DNA of 64,000 nucleotides from the NCBI GenBank assembly GCA_900079695.1, contig LT599022.1, positions 2,486,001 to 2,550,000 on the forward strand, given 5' to 3'. Each line of letters starts with the position of its first letter. Positions within the stretch are counted from its first letter, which is position 1. Of the stretch, positions 41,577-50,221 are shown piece by piece. The position numbers and the translations under genes were made by a program. This DNA is from an uncultured Alphaproteobacteria bacterium. Lineage in GTDB: Bacteria > Pseudomonadota > Alphaproteobacteria > Rhodospirillales > Rhodospirillaceae. The notes under the pieces are model-generated. The model saw only the letters and a program-made list of their open reading frames with translations, was not told where the DNA came from and did no database searches.

Positions 41577-41607
41577 TTGTCATCGCCGTTGCGGCCGGGC
41601 ATATATC
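41577..41607 (+). promoter_or_regulatory. Candidate promoter of cobA (possibly leaderless)
   Basis: TTGTCA (41577-41582) and ATATAT/TATATC (41601-41607) are 18-19 bases apart. A start six to seven bases on would fall at or next to the cobA ATG (41612), and no Shine-Dalgarno precedes that ATG, so the transcript may be leaderless. Confidence 0.4.
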
Positions 41608-41611
41608 CGCG

Positions 41612-42439
41612 ATGATCAAGCGATACGACACATATACGGTGGAGCTGGAACCCGGTTGGGTCTGGCTGGTCGGCGCGGGTCCGGGCGACCCGGGGCTGCT
41701 CACCCTGCACGCGCTCTCGGCCCTCGAACAGGCGGACGTGGTGGTCCACGACGCACTGGTGGACGAACGCATCCTCGGTCTCGTCGGCCCCAACGTGGAG
41801 CTGATCAACGTCGGCAAGCGCGGCTGGAAGTGCAGCCCGAAGCAGAGCGACATCTGCGACCTGCTGGTCGACCTCGGCAAGCAGAACAAACGGGTGGTGC
41901 GCCTCAAGGGCGGCGATCCGTTCGTGTTCGGCCGCGGCGGCGAGGAAACCCAGGCGCTGGTGAAGGCGGAAATCCCCTTCCGCATCGTCCCCGGCATCAC
42001 CGCGGGCATCGGCGGCCTCGCCTACGCGGGCATTCCGCTCACCACGCGGGAAACCAACGACGCGGTGGCGTTCGTCACCGGGCACGACGAAACCGGCGGC
42101 ATGTCGCGCCGGGTGGCGTGGGAGGAACTGGCGCGCACCGTGCCGGTGCTGGTGATCTACATGCCGATGAAGTCGCTCGCGCACATCGCCGAGCGGATGA
42201 TCGCGGGCGGGCGCGACCCGGCCGAGCATTGCGCGATCGTTTCGCGGGCGAGCACGCCGCACCAGCGGGTGCTGATCTCGACGCTGGAGCGCTGCGCCGC
42301 CGACGCGGCGAGCAGCGACCTGCCGAATCCGTCGCTGTTCGTGGTCGGACCGGTGGTGGATTTCCGCGCCTGGGTCAACTGGTTCCCGGGCAACCGCTCG
42401 CCGCGCCTCGCGCCGCTCTCCCCCGCCTCGGCGGAGTAG
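41612..42439 (+). CDS. cobA: Uroporphyrinogen-III C-methyltransferase
   Basis: 275 residues. The methylase pattern is complete: VWLVGAGPGDPGLLTLHALSAL, VVHDALV, LKGGDPFVFGRGGEETQAL, VPGITAGIGGLAYAGIPLTTR. It puts methyl groups on C2 and C7 of uroporphyrinogen III to give precorrin-2, the branch point to cobalamin and siroheme. It lacks the dehydrogenase/chelatase part of CysG, and no such gene is in the window. Divergent from cbiD; its stop is one base from the convergent DUF1636 gene. Confidence 0.93.
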   Translation: MIKRYDTYTVELEPGWVWLVGAGPGDPGLLTLHALSALEQADVVVHDALVDERILGLVGPNVELINVGKRGWKCSPKQSDICDLLVDLGKQNKRVVRLKGGDPFVFGRGGEETQALVKAEIPFRIVPGITAGIGGLAYAGIPLTTRETNDAVAFVTGHDETGGMSRRVAWEELARTVPVLVIYMPMKSLAHIAERMIAGGRDPAEHCAIVSRASTPHQRVLISTLERCAADAASSDLPNPSLFVVGPVVDFRAWVNWFPGNRSPRLAPLSPASAE

Positions 42440-42440
42440 C

Positions 42441-42875
42441 TCAGCTTCCGCAGTCGCCGCCCGGCTCCAGCCCGGCGGCGATCGCCTGCGCCTTGGAGGG
42501 CTTGGTGCCCGGCGGATGCAGGCGCGCGATCAGCCCCGCCGCGAGGTCGGCCGGGCGGTCGGCATAGGCCACCATGCCCTTTTCGTCGGCGTAATATTTC
42601 TCCGCGAATTCGAGAATCCCCGGGATCGCGAAGCGCGGGTTGAGGTTGCCGAAGATCCAGCTCACCTTCCCCGGCGCCTGGAACGCCACCACGCAGGCGT
42701 TACCGCACGCCCCCATGCAACGGGTCTGCTCCACCGCGAAGCGGTCGCGCAGCGGCCATGCCGCGATCTTCTTCGTCAGCCGCTCGTAGAGCTCCGCGCC
42801 GCCGCGCTTGCCGTCCTTTTCCTCGGCGGTCTTGGTGAAGTTGCAGCGGATGCAGACTTGAATGGTATGAGTCAT
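42441..42875 (-). CDS. DUF1636 protein (thioredoxin-like 2Fe-2S ferredoxin type)
   Basis: 144 residues. VCIRCNFTK near the N-terminus and RCMGACGNACVVAF about 50 residues on give the Cys spacing of the thioredoxin-like ferredoxin/DUF1636 group, with WIFGNLNP and a C-terminal region rich in Pro/Gly and ending GGDCGS. It is distantly paralogous to 23105-23473. It sits tail-to-tail with cobA, which fits the family's association with cobalamin loci, but a reaction is not known. GGGAGCG precedes the ATG at 42875. Confidence 0.78.
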   Translation of the reverse strand: MTHTIQVCIRCNFTKTAEEKDGKRGGAELYERLTKKIAAWPLRDRFAVEQTRCMGACGNACVVAFQAPGKVSWIFGNLNPRFAIPGILEFAEKYYADEKGMVAYADRPADLAAGLIARLHPPGTKPSKAQAIAAGLEPGGDCGS

Positions 42876-42971
42876 CGTGTTCGTTCGCTCCCTTGACCGG
42901 CGCGGTACGCCGGTGTCCAAGATGGAGGAGGCCGCGCGGCCGATCAACCATCCTTCCGTTCCGGGTTTCGC

Positions 42972-45374
42972 ATGACCGCCAACAGACTTCTGCGCAGCAC
43001 ATCGGTTTTCCGCTCCGGCGCGAGCGCGCGCCGCTGGCTGCTGTTCTTCGGCGGCTTCGCCTGCGTCGCGGCGGCGGATGCGGCGGCGCTCGGGCCGGAG
43101 GGAGCGCCGCTGCTGCCCGGCCTCGGCGCGTGGTGCCTCGCGCTCGGCTGGCTGTGGGGGGCGGCGTGGCTCGCCGCGGCGGTCGCCGCGGGCGCGGCGA
43201 CGATTCTGCTGGGCCTCGCCGGACCCGACCTCGCGGCGTGGCCGCCGCTCGCCGCCTTCGCCGTCGGCGCGCTGGTGCTGCGGGTGCGCGCGGTCGCGCC
43301 GCCGGTGCGCTGGAACGCCCGCGGCGTCGTCGAGGGCGGCTGCGCGGCCGCACTCGCGGCGGTGCTCGGCGCGTTGCCGTTCGCGATCTCGGCGGGCGGC
43401 CCCGGCGCGGTGTTCGACCCGCTCGCCGGAGCGCTCGCGTGGCTCTATCCGCTGGCCGCGCTCTATCGCCTCGCCGAGCCGCGCGGCTTCCCCGCGCCGC
43501 CGCGCAACCGCTGGGGTTGGCCGACGCGCGCTGTCGACCTCGCGGTGCTCGGGGCGTGCGCGTTCGTCGCCGCGGCGCTCGGCGGCTACGCGGCCGACGG
43601 CGGCTGGCCGCTGATCGGCGCGGCGCTCGCGGTGCTGGTAGCGGCGCTCGCGGGCAATCTCGTCGGCGGCGCGACCGCGGCGCTCGCCGCCGGGCTTGCG
43701 GGCGGATTCGCCGAGGGCGGCGGCAGCGCCGCGTTCGGCCTCGAACTCGGCAACGCGGTGCTGGTGGCGGTGGGGCTGGTGGCGGGTGGATTCGCGTCGC
43801 GCACGCGGGAACGCCACGAGGAGGCGGAGCACACCGTCGGCCGCACCCGCGCGCTGCTGGAGTCGCTGCCGATCGGTCTGGTCGAGATCGACGAACGCGG
43901 CGTAATCGTTCAGGCCAACCCGATGGCCGGGGCGATCATCGGCTGCGCGGCGGAGGAACTGCTGGGCCACCCGTTCGAGCGCCTCGGCACCGAGGCCGCG
44001 CGGCCGATGCTCGCCGCCACCACCCGCGCGATCCGCCACCGCCGCCAGCCGGAGCCGCGCTTCACCACCGCGTTCCTGTTCCGTCCGGACGGCAGCGCGC
44101 GCGACGTGCAGGTGGACTGGGTCTACCAGACCCCGCCGAGCGGACGGCGGCCGTTGCGCGTGACCGCGCTCGTCACCGACGTCACCGATCGCCACCGCGC
44201 CCTCAACGTGCTGAGGGACCGGGAGCACCAGCTCGCCGAACGCACCGACCTCCTGCGCATCACCATGGATGCCCTCGACCACGGCCTTGCCGCCTTCAGC
44301 GCCGACGACACCCTCAACGAGTGGAACGCGCGCTTTCCCGAAATGCTGCACCTGCCCTCGCCGCTGGCGCGGCCGGGCACTCCGGCGATCGCGATCTTCC
44401 GCTTTCTCGCCACCCTCGGCGCGTTCGGCGTCGGCGTCACCGAAGGGCAGGTGCGGGCGCGCATGGACCGCCTGATTCATCCGCCGAACGCCGACGACGT
44501 GCCGTGGATCGGCGGCCACCATCTGCGCTTCTCCGCCCACACCATGGCCGACGGCGGCTGGGTGTGGCGGATCGAGGACCGCACCGAGGACCTGCGCCTG
44601 CGCGACATCGAGCAGAACCGCCAGAAGATGGAGGCGCTCGGTCAGCTCGCCTCCGGCGTCGCCCACGAACTCAACAATACGTTGCAGCCGATCTTCTCGC
44701 TGTCGGAGCTCGGCCTCGGTCAGGCGGAGCCGGAGTCGCTCGCCGCACGCTGCTTCGCCCGCATCACCGATGCCGCCGAACGCGCCGAGACGATCGTCCG
44801 CGGCGTGCTCACCTTCGCCCGCAACGCCCCGGTGCCCGAGGGCGACGCCCCGATCGTTCCGGCGTTGTTCGACGCGGTGGCGTTCATCCGCGCCGGTCTG
44901 CCGCCGCAGGTGCGGCTCGAGATCGCGGTGGACGACGGCATTCCCGAAGGCGCGGCCGCCCGGCTCGACCGCCGCGAACTCGGGCAGGTGCTCACCAATC
45001 TCGTCACCAACGCCGCCGACGCGATGGAGCAGCAGGGCACCATCCAGATCAACTGCCGCGCCGAGGTTCTACGCTACGCCGATGCGACCGATGCGGAGGC
45101 CGATAGCCGCCCGGCGCTCGCGGTGGCGGTGGTGGATACCGGCAAAGGCATGGATCATGCCTTGAAACAGAGGATCTTCGAGCCATTTTTTACAACGAAG
45201 GATGAGGGACACGGCACCGGCCTCGGCCTCGCCGTCGCCTTCGGTATCGTCCGCAATTGGGGCGGGCGGATCGACGTCGACAGCGAACCCGGCCTCGGCT
45301 CCACCTTCACCGTGTGGATTCCCCTCACCGACCCCGAGCGCGAAGGCCAAAATGCCCACGATCCTGATCGTTGA
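42972..45374 (+). CDS. Membrane-bound PAS-containing sensor histidine kinase
   Basis: 800 residues. An N-terminal block of about seven or eight hydrophobic helices (20-275) resembles an integral sensor domain. A PAS domain follows (ALLESLPIGLVEIDERGVIVQANPMAGAIIGC) and a second PAS-like part (LLRITMDALDHGLAAFSADDTLNEWNARFPEML). The kinase core has H565 in GVAHELNNTLQPI, the N-box NLVTNAADAM, DTGKGM and GTGLGLAVAFGI. The signal is unknown. Its end overlaps the response-regulator gene by 23 bases, so the pair is coupled. Confidence 0.92.
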   Translation: MTANRLLRSTSVFRSGASARRWLLFFGGFACVAAADAAALGPEGAPLLPGLGAWCLALGWLWGAAWLAAAVAAGAATILLGLAGPDLAAWPPLAAFAVGALVLRVRAVAPPVRWNARGVVEGGCAAALAAVLGALPFAISAGGPGAVFDPLAGALAWLYPLAALYRLAEPRGFPAPPRNRWGWPTRAVDLAVLGACAFVAAALGGYAADGGWPLIGAALAVLVAALAGNLVGGATAALAAGLAGGFAEGGGSAAFGLELGNAVLVAVGLVAGGFASRTRERHEEAEHTVGRTRALLESLPIGLVEIDERGVIVQANPMAGAIIGCAAEELLGHPFERLGTEAARPMLAATTRAIRHRRQPEPRFTTAFLFRPDGSARDVQVDWVYQTPPSGRRPLRVTALVTDVTDRHRALNVLRDREHQLAERTDLLRITMDALDHGLAAFSADDTLNEWNARFPEMLHLPSPLARPGTPAIAIFRFLATLGAFGVGVTEGQVRARMDRLIHPPNADDVPWIGGHHLRFSAHTMADGGWVWRIEDRTEDLRLRDIEQNRQKMEALGQLASGVAHELNNTLQPIFSLSELGLGQAEPESLAARCFARITDAAERAETIVRGVLTFARNAPVPEGDAPIVPALFDAVAFIRAGLPPQVRLEIAVDDGIPEGAAARLDRRELGQVLTNLVTNAADAMEQQGTIQINCRAEVLRYADATDAEADSRPALAVAVVDTGKGMDHALKQRIFEPFFTTKDEGHGTGLGLAVAFGIVRNWGGRIDVDSEPGLGSTFTVWIPLTDPEREGQNAHDPDR

Positions 45375-45729
45375 CGACAATCACCTCGCCTGCGAGGCGA
45401 TCAGTTTGGTACTGGAATCCGCAGGTTATACGGTGCGGCAGGCGCACCGCGTGGCCGAGGCGGTGGAGGCGGTCGATGCGGACTGCCCCGACCTCGCGAT
45501 CGTCGACCTGTCGATGCCCGACGGCAACGGCGTCGACCTGATCCGCACCCTGCATCAGGGCCATCCGCACCTGCCGATCATCCTCTACTCCGGTTTCTTC
45601 ACCCCCGAAGACGACGCCGAGAAGCGCGCCAACCGCATGGACGGCGTCGTCGCCGTCTTCAAGAAACCATTGAGAAACAACGATCTTTTGACCGCAATCC
45701 GGCGCGCCCTGGGGCCCGTCGAAGGCTGA
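45352..45729 (+). CDS. Single-domain response regulator
   Basis: 125 residues, a receiver domain only. The acidic pair is in ILIVDDNH, the phosphorylated Asp is D52 in AIVDLSMPDG, and the conserved Lys is K105 in FKKPL. With no output domain it must act by protein contact or as a phosphate shuttle. Its start lies inside the histidine kinase gene, its likely partner. Confidence 0.92.
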   Translation: MPTILIVDDNHLACEAISLVLESAGYTVRQAHRVAEAVEAVDADCPDLAIVDLSMPDGNGVDLIRTLHQGHPHLPIILYSGFFTPEDDAEKRANRMDGVVAVFKKPLRNNDLLTAIRRALGPVEG

Positions 45730-45815
45730 GCGGCGGGGCCGGCGGCAAGCTCAACCGCAAACGCAGTTGAACGTCCGGGGAATCCGGCTAGACTCGTTGC
45801 GGCGGCGAACCCAAG

Positions 45816-46517
45816 ATGCCGCGCTTGCCCGAGGGAATCCGATTGGCTTCAAAAGTTTCCTACACCGTGCCCTGCGCCGCGTGGTTCCGCGACGCGGTCA
45901 CGGCGCTTGCCGAAGCGCGCGGCGTCAACGCCGCCGACCTCGCCCGCTCGATCCTTCTCGCCCTGCCCGCCGCCGCAGTCGACGCCGCGCCCGACCCCGG
46001 CGAGCCCGGAGCGGGCGACCGCGAAACCGTGATCCTGAAATCCGGCCCCGCCGCCGGGCGGCCCTGGCGCCGCAAGCCGAGGTTGCAAATCCGCATGGCC
46101 GAGGGCTCCAGCCCGGCCCGGATCCGCCGCGCCCTCGGACTCGCCCTCGCGCTTGCGGAGGGGCGCATCGACCTCGCCATCGACCCGAAACGACCCCCGG
46201 AGCCCCGTGCGCCGACGGTCCAGGACCCGGCGATCGCCGAAGCGCTCGCCCGTCTCGCCCGCACCGAGGAGGAAAATCACCGCCTCCGCGCCACCGTCGC
46301 CGCCCTCGCCTTCACCCCGCTGCCCGGCGGCATCCGCTGCCGCGAGGAAGCGCTCCACGTGCTCGGGTTTCCGCCCAACGTCAAACCCGCCTTCGCAACG
46401 GTCCGCTCCCGGTTTCGCGCCCTCGCCACCATCCACCACCCCGACAGCCCCACCGGCAATCACGAACGCATGAGCCAGCTCAACGCCGCCCTCGACTTCC
46501 TGCGCCGGATCGGATAG
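45816..46517 (+). CDS. Protein with a C-terminal J-domain-like region
   Basis: 233 residues. The first part (VSYTVPCAAWFRDAVTALAEARGVNAADLARSIL) looks like a small helical, possibly ribbon-helix-helix-like module; a Pro/Ala-rich linker and a coiled stretch follow. Residues about 176-233 match a J domain: EALHVLGFPPN, RFRALATIHHPD with H208-P209-D210, and QLNAALDFLRR. J domains stimulate DnaK; the rest may target it. It follows the two-component pair by 86 bases on the same strand. Function otherwise unknown. Confidence 0.7.
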   Translation: MPRLPEGIRLASKVSYTVPCAAWFRDAVTALAEARGVNAADLARSILLALPAAAVDAAPDPGEPGAGDRETVILKSGPAAGRPWRRKPRLQIRMAEGSSPARIRRALGLALALAEGRIDLAIDPKRPPEPRAPTVQDPAIAEALARLARTEEENHRLRATVAALAFTPLPGGIRCREEALHVLGFPPNVKPAFATVRSRFRALATIHHPDSPTGNHERMSQLNAALDFLRRIG

Positions 46518-46550
46518 CGGCAGCCGCCCTGGGTTTCCATTCCAAGGGAA

Positions 46551-46575
46551 AAGGGCCCCCGTAAGGGGGGCCCTT
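46551..46575. terminator. Bidirectional terminator between the J-domain gene and cobT
   Basis: AAGGGCCCCC and GGGGGCCCTT form a 10-bp perfect stem with a five-base loop. On the minus strand TTTTCCCTT follows; on the plus strand only CATCTTT. Confidence 0.7.
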
Positions 46576-46618
46576 CATCTTTGGAAGTGAACGAAGGTTG
46601 GGGGAACCCCTCCCTCCG

Positions 46619-47653
46619 CTACCGCTCGGCGCGGGCGACGGCGGCCTCGGCGAAGGTGGCCATTTCGGCGTGGCAGGTGACGGCGGCACGCAGCAGGTGG
46701 ACGGCGAGGACCGCGCCGGTGCCTTCGCCGAGCCGCATGCCGAGGTGGAGCAGCGGACGCTGCTTGAGCTTTTCGGTGAGCATCATGTGGCCGACCTCGG
46801 CGGAGGCGTGGGAGATGCGGCAGTGGTCGAGGGCGCCGGGCTGGAAGGCTTCGAGGAACACCACCGAGGCGGTGCAGGGGAAGCCGTCGAGCAGCACCGG
46901 CACGCGCTGCAGGCGGCCGGAAAGGGTCGCGCCCGCCATCGCCGCAAGCTCGCGGCCGCCGAGGCGGCGGGCGATCTCGACGGCGTCCGGATGGTCGGCG
47001 GTGTGCTTGGCCACGCCTTCGGCGACGACGCGGATCTTGCGCTCCATGATCGGGCCGACCGCGCCCGCGCCGTAGCCGGTCCACTGCTCGGCGGTGCCGC
47101 CGTAGATCGCCATCGCCATGGCGGAGGCGGGGGTGGTGTTGCCGATGCCCATCTCGCCGGGACAGAACACGCTCATTCCGGCCTCGACCGCCGCCATGCC
47201 GACGTTGAACGCGGCGACGAAGTCGTCCTCGTCCATCGCCGGGCCTTCGAGGAAGTCGCGGGTGAAGCTGTCGATGGCGATGTCGTAGGTCTTGTGCTCG
47301 GTGCCGGTGGACCGGCAGAAGGCGTTGATCGAGCCGCCGCCCTCGGCGAAGTTCTTGGACTGCTGCCAGGTGACCTCGACCGGGCAGGGCGAGACGCGAT
47401 GCTTCATCACGCCGTGGTTGCCGGCGAAGGTGGCGGCGGCCGGGCGGTCGATCACCGGCGGGTGGCGGCCCTGCCAGGCGGCGAGCCAGGCGGTGATCTC
47501 CTCGAGGCGGCCGAGCGAGCCCTTCGGCTTGGTGAGCAGCGGCTCGCGGGCGAGCGCGGCGGCGCGGGCGGCTTCGTCGGGGCCGGGCAGGCGGCGGAGG
47601 ATTTCGCGCAGGTGGTCGAGGGAGGTGATCTGCGGCGCGGCGGTCTTCAGCAT
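46619..47653 (-). CDS. cobT: Nicotinate-nucleotide:dimethylbenzimidazole phosphoribosyltransferase paralogue A
   Basis: 344 residues. CobT marks are KPKGSLGRLEE, AGNHGVMKHRVSPCPVEVTWQQ, GEMGIGNTTPAS, RRLGGRELAAMAGA and LHLGMRLGEGTGAVLA, with E310 at the position of the catalytic glutamate. CobT attaches ribose-5-phosphate to the lower-ligand base. The WTGYGAG loop differs from the GRGTG of common CobTs but is shared with paralogue B. It starts two bases after the stop of paralogue B, equal in length; the two could be a duplicated pair or a heteromeric enzyme. Confidence 0.9.
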   Translation of the reverse strand: MLKTAAPQITSLDHLREILRRLPGPDEAARAAALAREPLLTKPKGSLGRLEEITAWLAAWQGRHPPVIDRPAAATFAGNHGVMKHRVSPCPVEVTWQQSKNFAEGGGSINAFCRSTGTEHKTYDIAIDSFTRDFLEGPAMDEDDFVAAFNVGMAAVEAGMSVFCPGEMGIGNTTPASAMAMAIYGGTAEQWTGYGAGAVGPIMERKIRVVAEGVAKHTADHPDAVEIARRLGGRELAAMAGATLSGRLQRVPVLLDGFPCTASVVFLEAFQPGALDHCRISHASAEVGHMMLTEKLKQRPLLHLGMRLGEGTGAVLAVHLLRAAVTCHAEMATFAEAAVARAER

Positions 47654-47655
47654 CT

Positions 47656-48690
47656 TCAGGACACCGGATGATTGCGGGTGACGCGAGCTTCCTCGAAGGT
47701 GAGGAGCTCGGTGTGGACGGCGACGGCGGTGCGCAGGATGCCCGAGGCGAGCACCGCGCCGGTCGCCTCGCCGAGGCGCATGTCGAGGTGGAGGATCGGC
47801 TTGCCGCCGAGCTTCGCCATCAGCCGCGCGTGGCCCGGTTCGGCGGAGGCGTGGGAGAAGCGGCAGTGGTCGAGCGCGTCGGCCCGCATCGCCGCGAGAA
47901 TCGCGCCCGCGGCGGAGCAGAGGAAGCCGTCGATCAGCACCGGCACCCGCAAGTGGCGCGCGGCGAGGATCGCGCCCAGCATCGCCGCCAGTTCGCGGCC
48001 GCCGAGGCGGCGGAGGATTTCGAGCGGATCGGGGGCGTCGGCGGTGTGCAGCGCCACCCCCTGGCGCACCACCTCGACCTTGCGGGCAAGATCCGCGCCC
48101 ACGACGCCCGAGCCCGCGCCGGTCCACTCCGCCGCGTCGCCGCCGTAGAGCGCGCACAGGAGCGCGGCCGCCGAGGCGGTGTTGCCGATGCCCATCTCGC
48201 CGGGGCAGAACACGCTGGCGTCCGCCGGCACCGCGCGCAGGCCGACGCCGATCGCCGCCACCAGTTCCGGTTCGGTCATCGCCGGGCCTTCGGTGAAGTC
48301 GGCGGTCGGGGTGTCGATTTCGATCGCGTGGACGTCGTAGGGCACGTCCATCGCCTTGCACATCGCGTTGAAGCCCGCGCCGCCCGCCAGATAGTTGGCG
48401 TGCATCTGCGCGGTCACCTCCATCGGGAAGGCGGAGACGCCGAGCCGCGCGACGCCGTGGTTGGCGCAGAACACCGCGGCGTGCGGGTGCTTCATTTCGG
48501 GCGGGTGATGACCCTGCCAGGCGGACAGCCACTCCGCGAATTCCTCGATCCGCCCGAGGGAGCCCGGCGGCTTGGTGAGGTTCGCCTCGCGGGTGCGCGC
48601 GGCGTCGGCGGCGGCTTCGTCGGGGCCGGGCATGGCCGCGACCAGGGCGCGCACGTCGTCCAGAGATGAGACGATCAGGGCCTTCACCAT
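47656..48690 (-). CDS. cobT: Nicotinate-nucleotide:dimethylbenzimidazole phosphoribosyltransferase paralogue B
   Basis: 344 residues, the first gene of the tandem pair. KPPGSLGRIEE, CANHGVARLGVSAFPMEVTAQMHANYL, GEMGIGNTASAAA, RRLGGRELAAMLGA and LHLDMRLGEATGAVLA are family motifs; E308 stands for the catalytic glutamate. Differences from paralogue A cluster in the substrate-facing segments (for example AMCKAMDVPYDVHAIEI versus AFCRSTGTEHKTYDIAI), so base preference may differ. It is divergent from cobS, from which it is separated by 69 bases. Confidence 0.9.
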   Translation of the reverse strand: MVKALIVSSLDDVRALVAAMPGPDEAAADAARTREANLTKPPGSLGRIEEFAEWLSAWQGHHPPEMKHPHAAVFCANHGVARLGVSAFPMEVTAQMHANYLAGGAGFNAMCKAMDVPYDVHAIEIDTPTADFTEGPAMTEPELVAAIGVGLRAVPADASVFCPGEMGIGNTASAAALLCALYGGDAAEWTGAGSGVVGADLARKVEVVRQGVALHTADAPDPLEILRRLGGRELAAMLGAILAARHLRVPVLIDGFLCSAAGAILAAMRADALDHCRFSHASAEPGHARLMAKLGGKPILHLDMRLGEATGAVLASGILRTAVAVHTELLTFEEARVTRNHPVS

Positions 48691-48759
48691 CCTTCCGATT
48701 CTCCTTAGACTGCGGAAGCCCCGTCTATAGACGATCACCGCAGGGAAATCACCACCCTT

Positions 48760-49563
48760 ATGTCCCGCCCCGCTCCATCCGCGCCACCTTCGCCCGCCTC
48801 CGGCCTTGCCGCATGGTGCGACGATCTGCTGTACGCGATCATCTTCCTCACCCGGATTCCGCTGCCTGCGGGCAACGCCGCGCGCACCCAGCCGCTCGCC
48901 ACCGCGATGCGCACCTTCCCGGTCGCCGGCGGGTTGATCGGCGGCCTGGGTGGGCTCGCGTTCGTCGCCGCGTCCGCTCTCGGCGCGCCGCACGCGCTCG
49001 CCGGGGCGCTCGCGATCGCGACGACGGTGGCGGTCACCGGCGCGCTGCACGAAGACGGCTTCGCCGACGTCTGCGACGGTTTCGGCGGCGGCTACGAGCG
49101 CGAGCGCAAGATGGAAATCATGCACGATTCGCTGCTCGGCACCTACGGCGCCACCGGACTGGTGCTGAGCCTCCTGATCCGCGTGGTCGCGGTCGGCACG
49201 CTCGCGCCGCTCGACGCGCTCGCCGCGATGATCGCCGCCGGAGCGCTCGGCCGCGGCCTGATTCCGGTGACGATGACGCTCAACTTCTCCGCCCGCTCGG
49301 ACGGCGTCGCCGCCTCTTCGGGCTATCCCACCGAGGGCTCGACCTGGGCGGCGGTGCTGCTCGCCCTCCTGATCGCGCTGCTCGCCCTCGGACCGGGCGA
49401 GGGGTTCCTGGCGTTCTTCGTCGCCCTCGCCGGAATCGCCGGGCTCGCGGTACTGGCCAAACGTCACATCGGCGGCTATACCGGCGACGTGCTCGGGTGC
49501 GGCGCGCAAACCGTCGACATTCTGGTGCTGGTCCTGGTGGCGATGCTGCGCGCACCGGTGTGA
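48760..49563 (+). CDS. cobS: Adenosylcobinamide-GDP ribazoletransferase (cobalamin synthase)
   Basis: 267 residues, an integral membrane protein with about seven hydrophobic segments. IIFLTRIPLPAGN, the acidic motif LHEDGFADVCDGFGGGYERERKMEIMHDS and GYTGDVLGCGAQ identify CobS/CobV. It joins the activated base to adenosylcobinamide-GDP in the inner membrane. First gene of cobS-cobC-cobU-cobO. Confidence 0.94.
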   Translation: MSRPAPSAPPSPASGLAAWCDDLLYAIIFLTRIPLPAGNAARTQPLATAMRTFPVAGGLIGGLGGLAFVAASALGAPHALAGALAIATTVAVTGALHEDGFADVCDGFGGGYERERKMEIMHDSLLGTYGATGLVLSLLIRVVAVGTLAPLDALAAMIAAGALGRGLIPVTMTLNFSARSDGVAASSGYPTEGSTWAAVLLALLIALLALGPGEGFLAFFVALAGIAGLAVLAKRHIGGYTGDVLGCGAQTVDILVLVLVAMLRAPV

Positions 49564-49567
49564 GGTC

Positions 49568-50221
49568 ATGGGCAGGGGACTCGCGGTGAAGCTGAACGGC
49601 AGAAAGACCCGCTGGTGGTGGGTGCGTCACGCGCCGGTGCCGGTGGCGGGCAGGATCGTCTACGGCCGACACGACGTCGCCTGCGACTGCTCGGATTCGG
49701 CGGTGTTCGCCGCCCAGGCGCGCCACCTGCCCGCGGGCGCGGTGGTGCTCACCAGCGGCCTGTCGCGCGCACGGCTGACGCTCGCGGCGCTCGCCGAGCA
49801 GGGCTTCGCCTTCGACCCGTCGACGGTGCTCACCGAGCCCGCGTTCGAGGAGCGCTACTTCGGCGACTGGGAAGGACTGACCTGGGAGGAGATCGAGGCC
49901 GCCGAGCCCGGCGCGCCCCAGGCGTTCTTCGACGACCCCTACCGGTATCGCCCGGCGGGCGGCGGCGAGAACACCTTCGACCATGCCGCCCGGGTCGGCG
50001 CGGCGGTGGCGCGCATCAGCCGCGAATTCCCCGGCCGGGATATCGTCGCGGTGGCGCACGCGGGCAGCATCCGCGCGCAGATCGCCAACGTTCTCGACCT
50101 GCCGCACGCCGCCGCGCAGCGGCTCGACGTCGATTTCGTCTCGATCACCCGCATCGACCACTATCACGACGACCTGGAAGGCATCGCCCGCGTCGGCGCG
50201 GTGAACGTGCTGCATGTTTGA
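49568..50221 (+). CDS. cobC: Histidine phosphatase, probable alpha-ribazole phosphatase
   Basis: 217 residues. The phosphatase motif is WVRHAPV (R-H in place of the commoner RHG), with EERYFGDWEGLTWEEIE and late VAHAGSIRAQI supplying the other catalytic residues. By position between cobS and cobU it is most likely CobC, which removes the phosphate from alpha-ribazole-5'-phosphate or from adenosylcobalamin phosphate. The family is broad, so the substrate is inferred from context. It overlaps cobU by eight bases. Confidence 0.82.
   Translation: MGRGLAVKLNGRKTRWWWVRHAPVPVAGRIVYGRHDVACDCSDSAVFAAQARHLPAGAVVLTSGLSRARLTLAALAEQGFAFDPSTVLTEPAFEERYFGDWEGLTWEEIEAAEPGAPQAFFDDPYRYRPAGGGENTFDHAARVGAAVARISREFPGRDIVAVAHAGSIRAQIANVLDLPHAAAQRLDVDFVSITRIDHYHDDLEGIARVGAVNVLHV

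Noticed and set aside
48691-48759. Cobalamin riboswitch before cobT/cobS, and likewise in 8715-8887 and 41521-41611
   Set aside because: The gaps are short and the conserved B12-box core was not seen in any of them.
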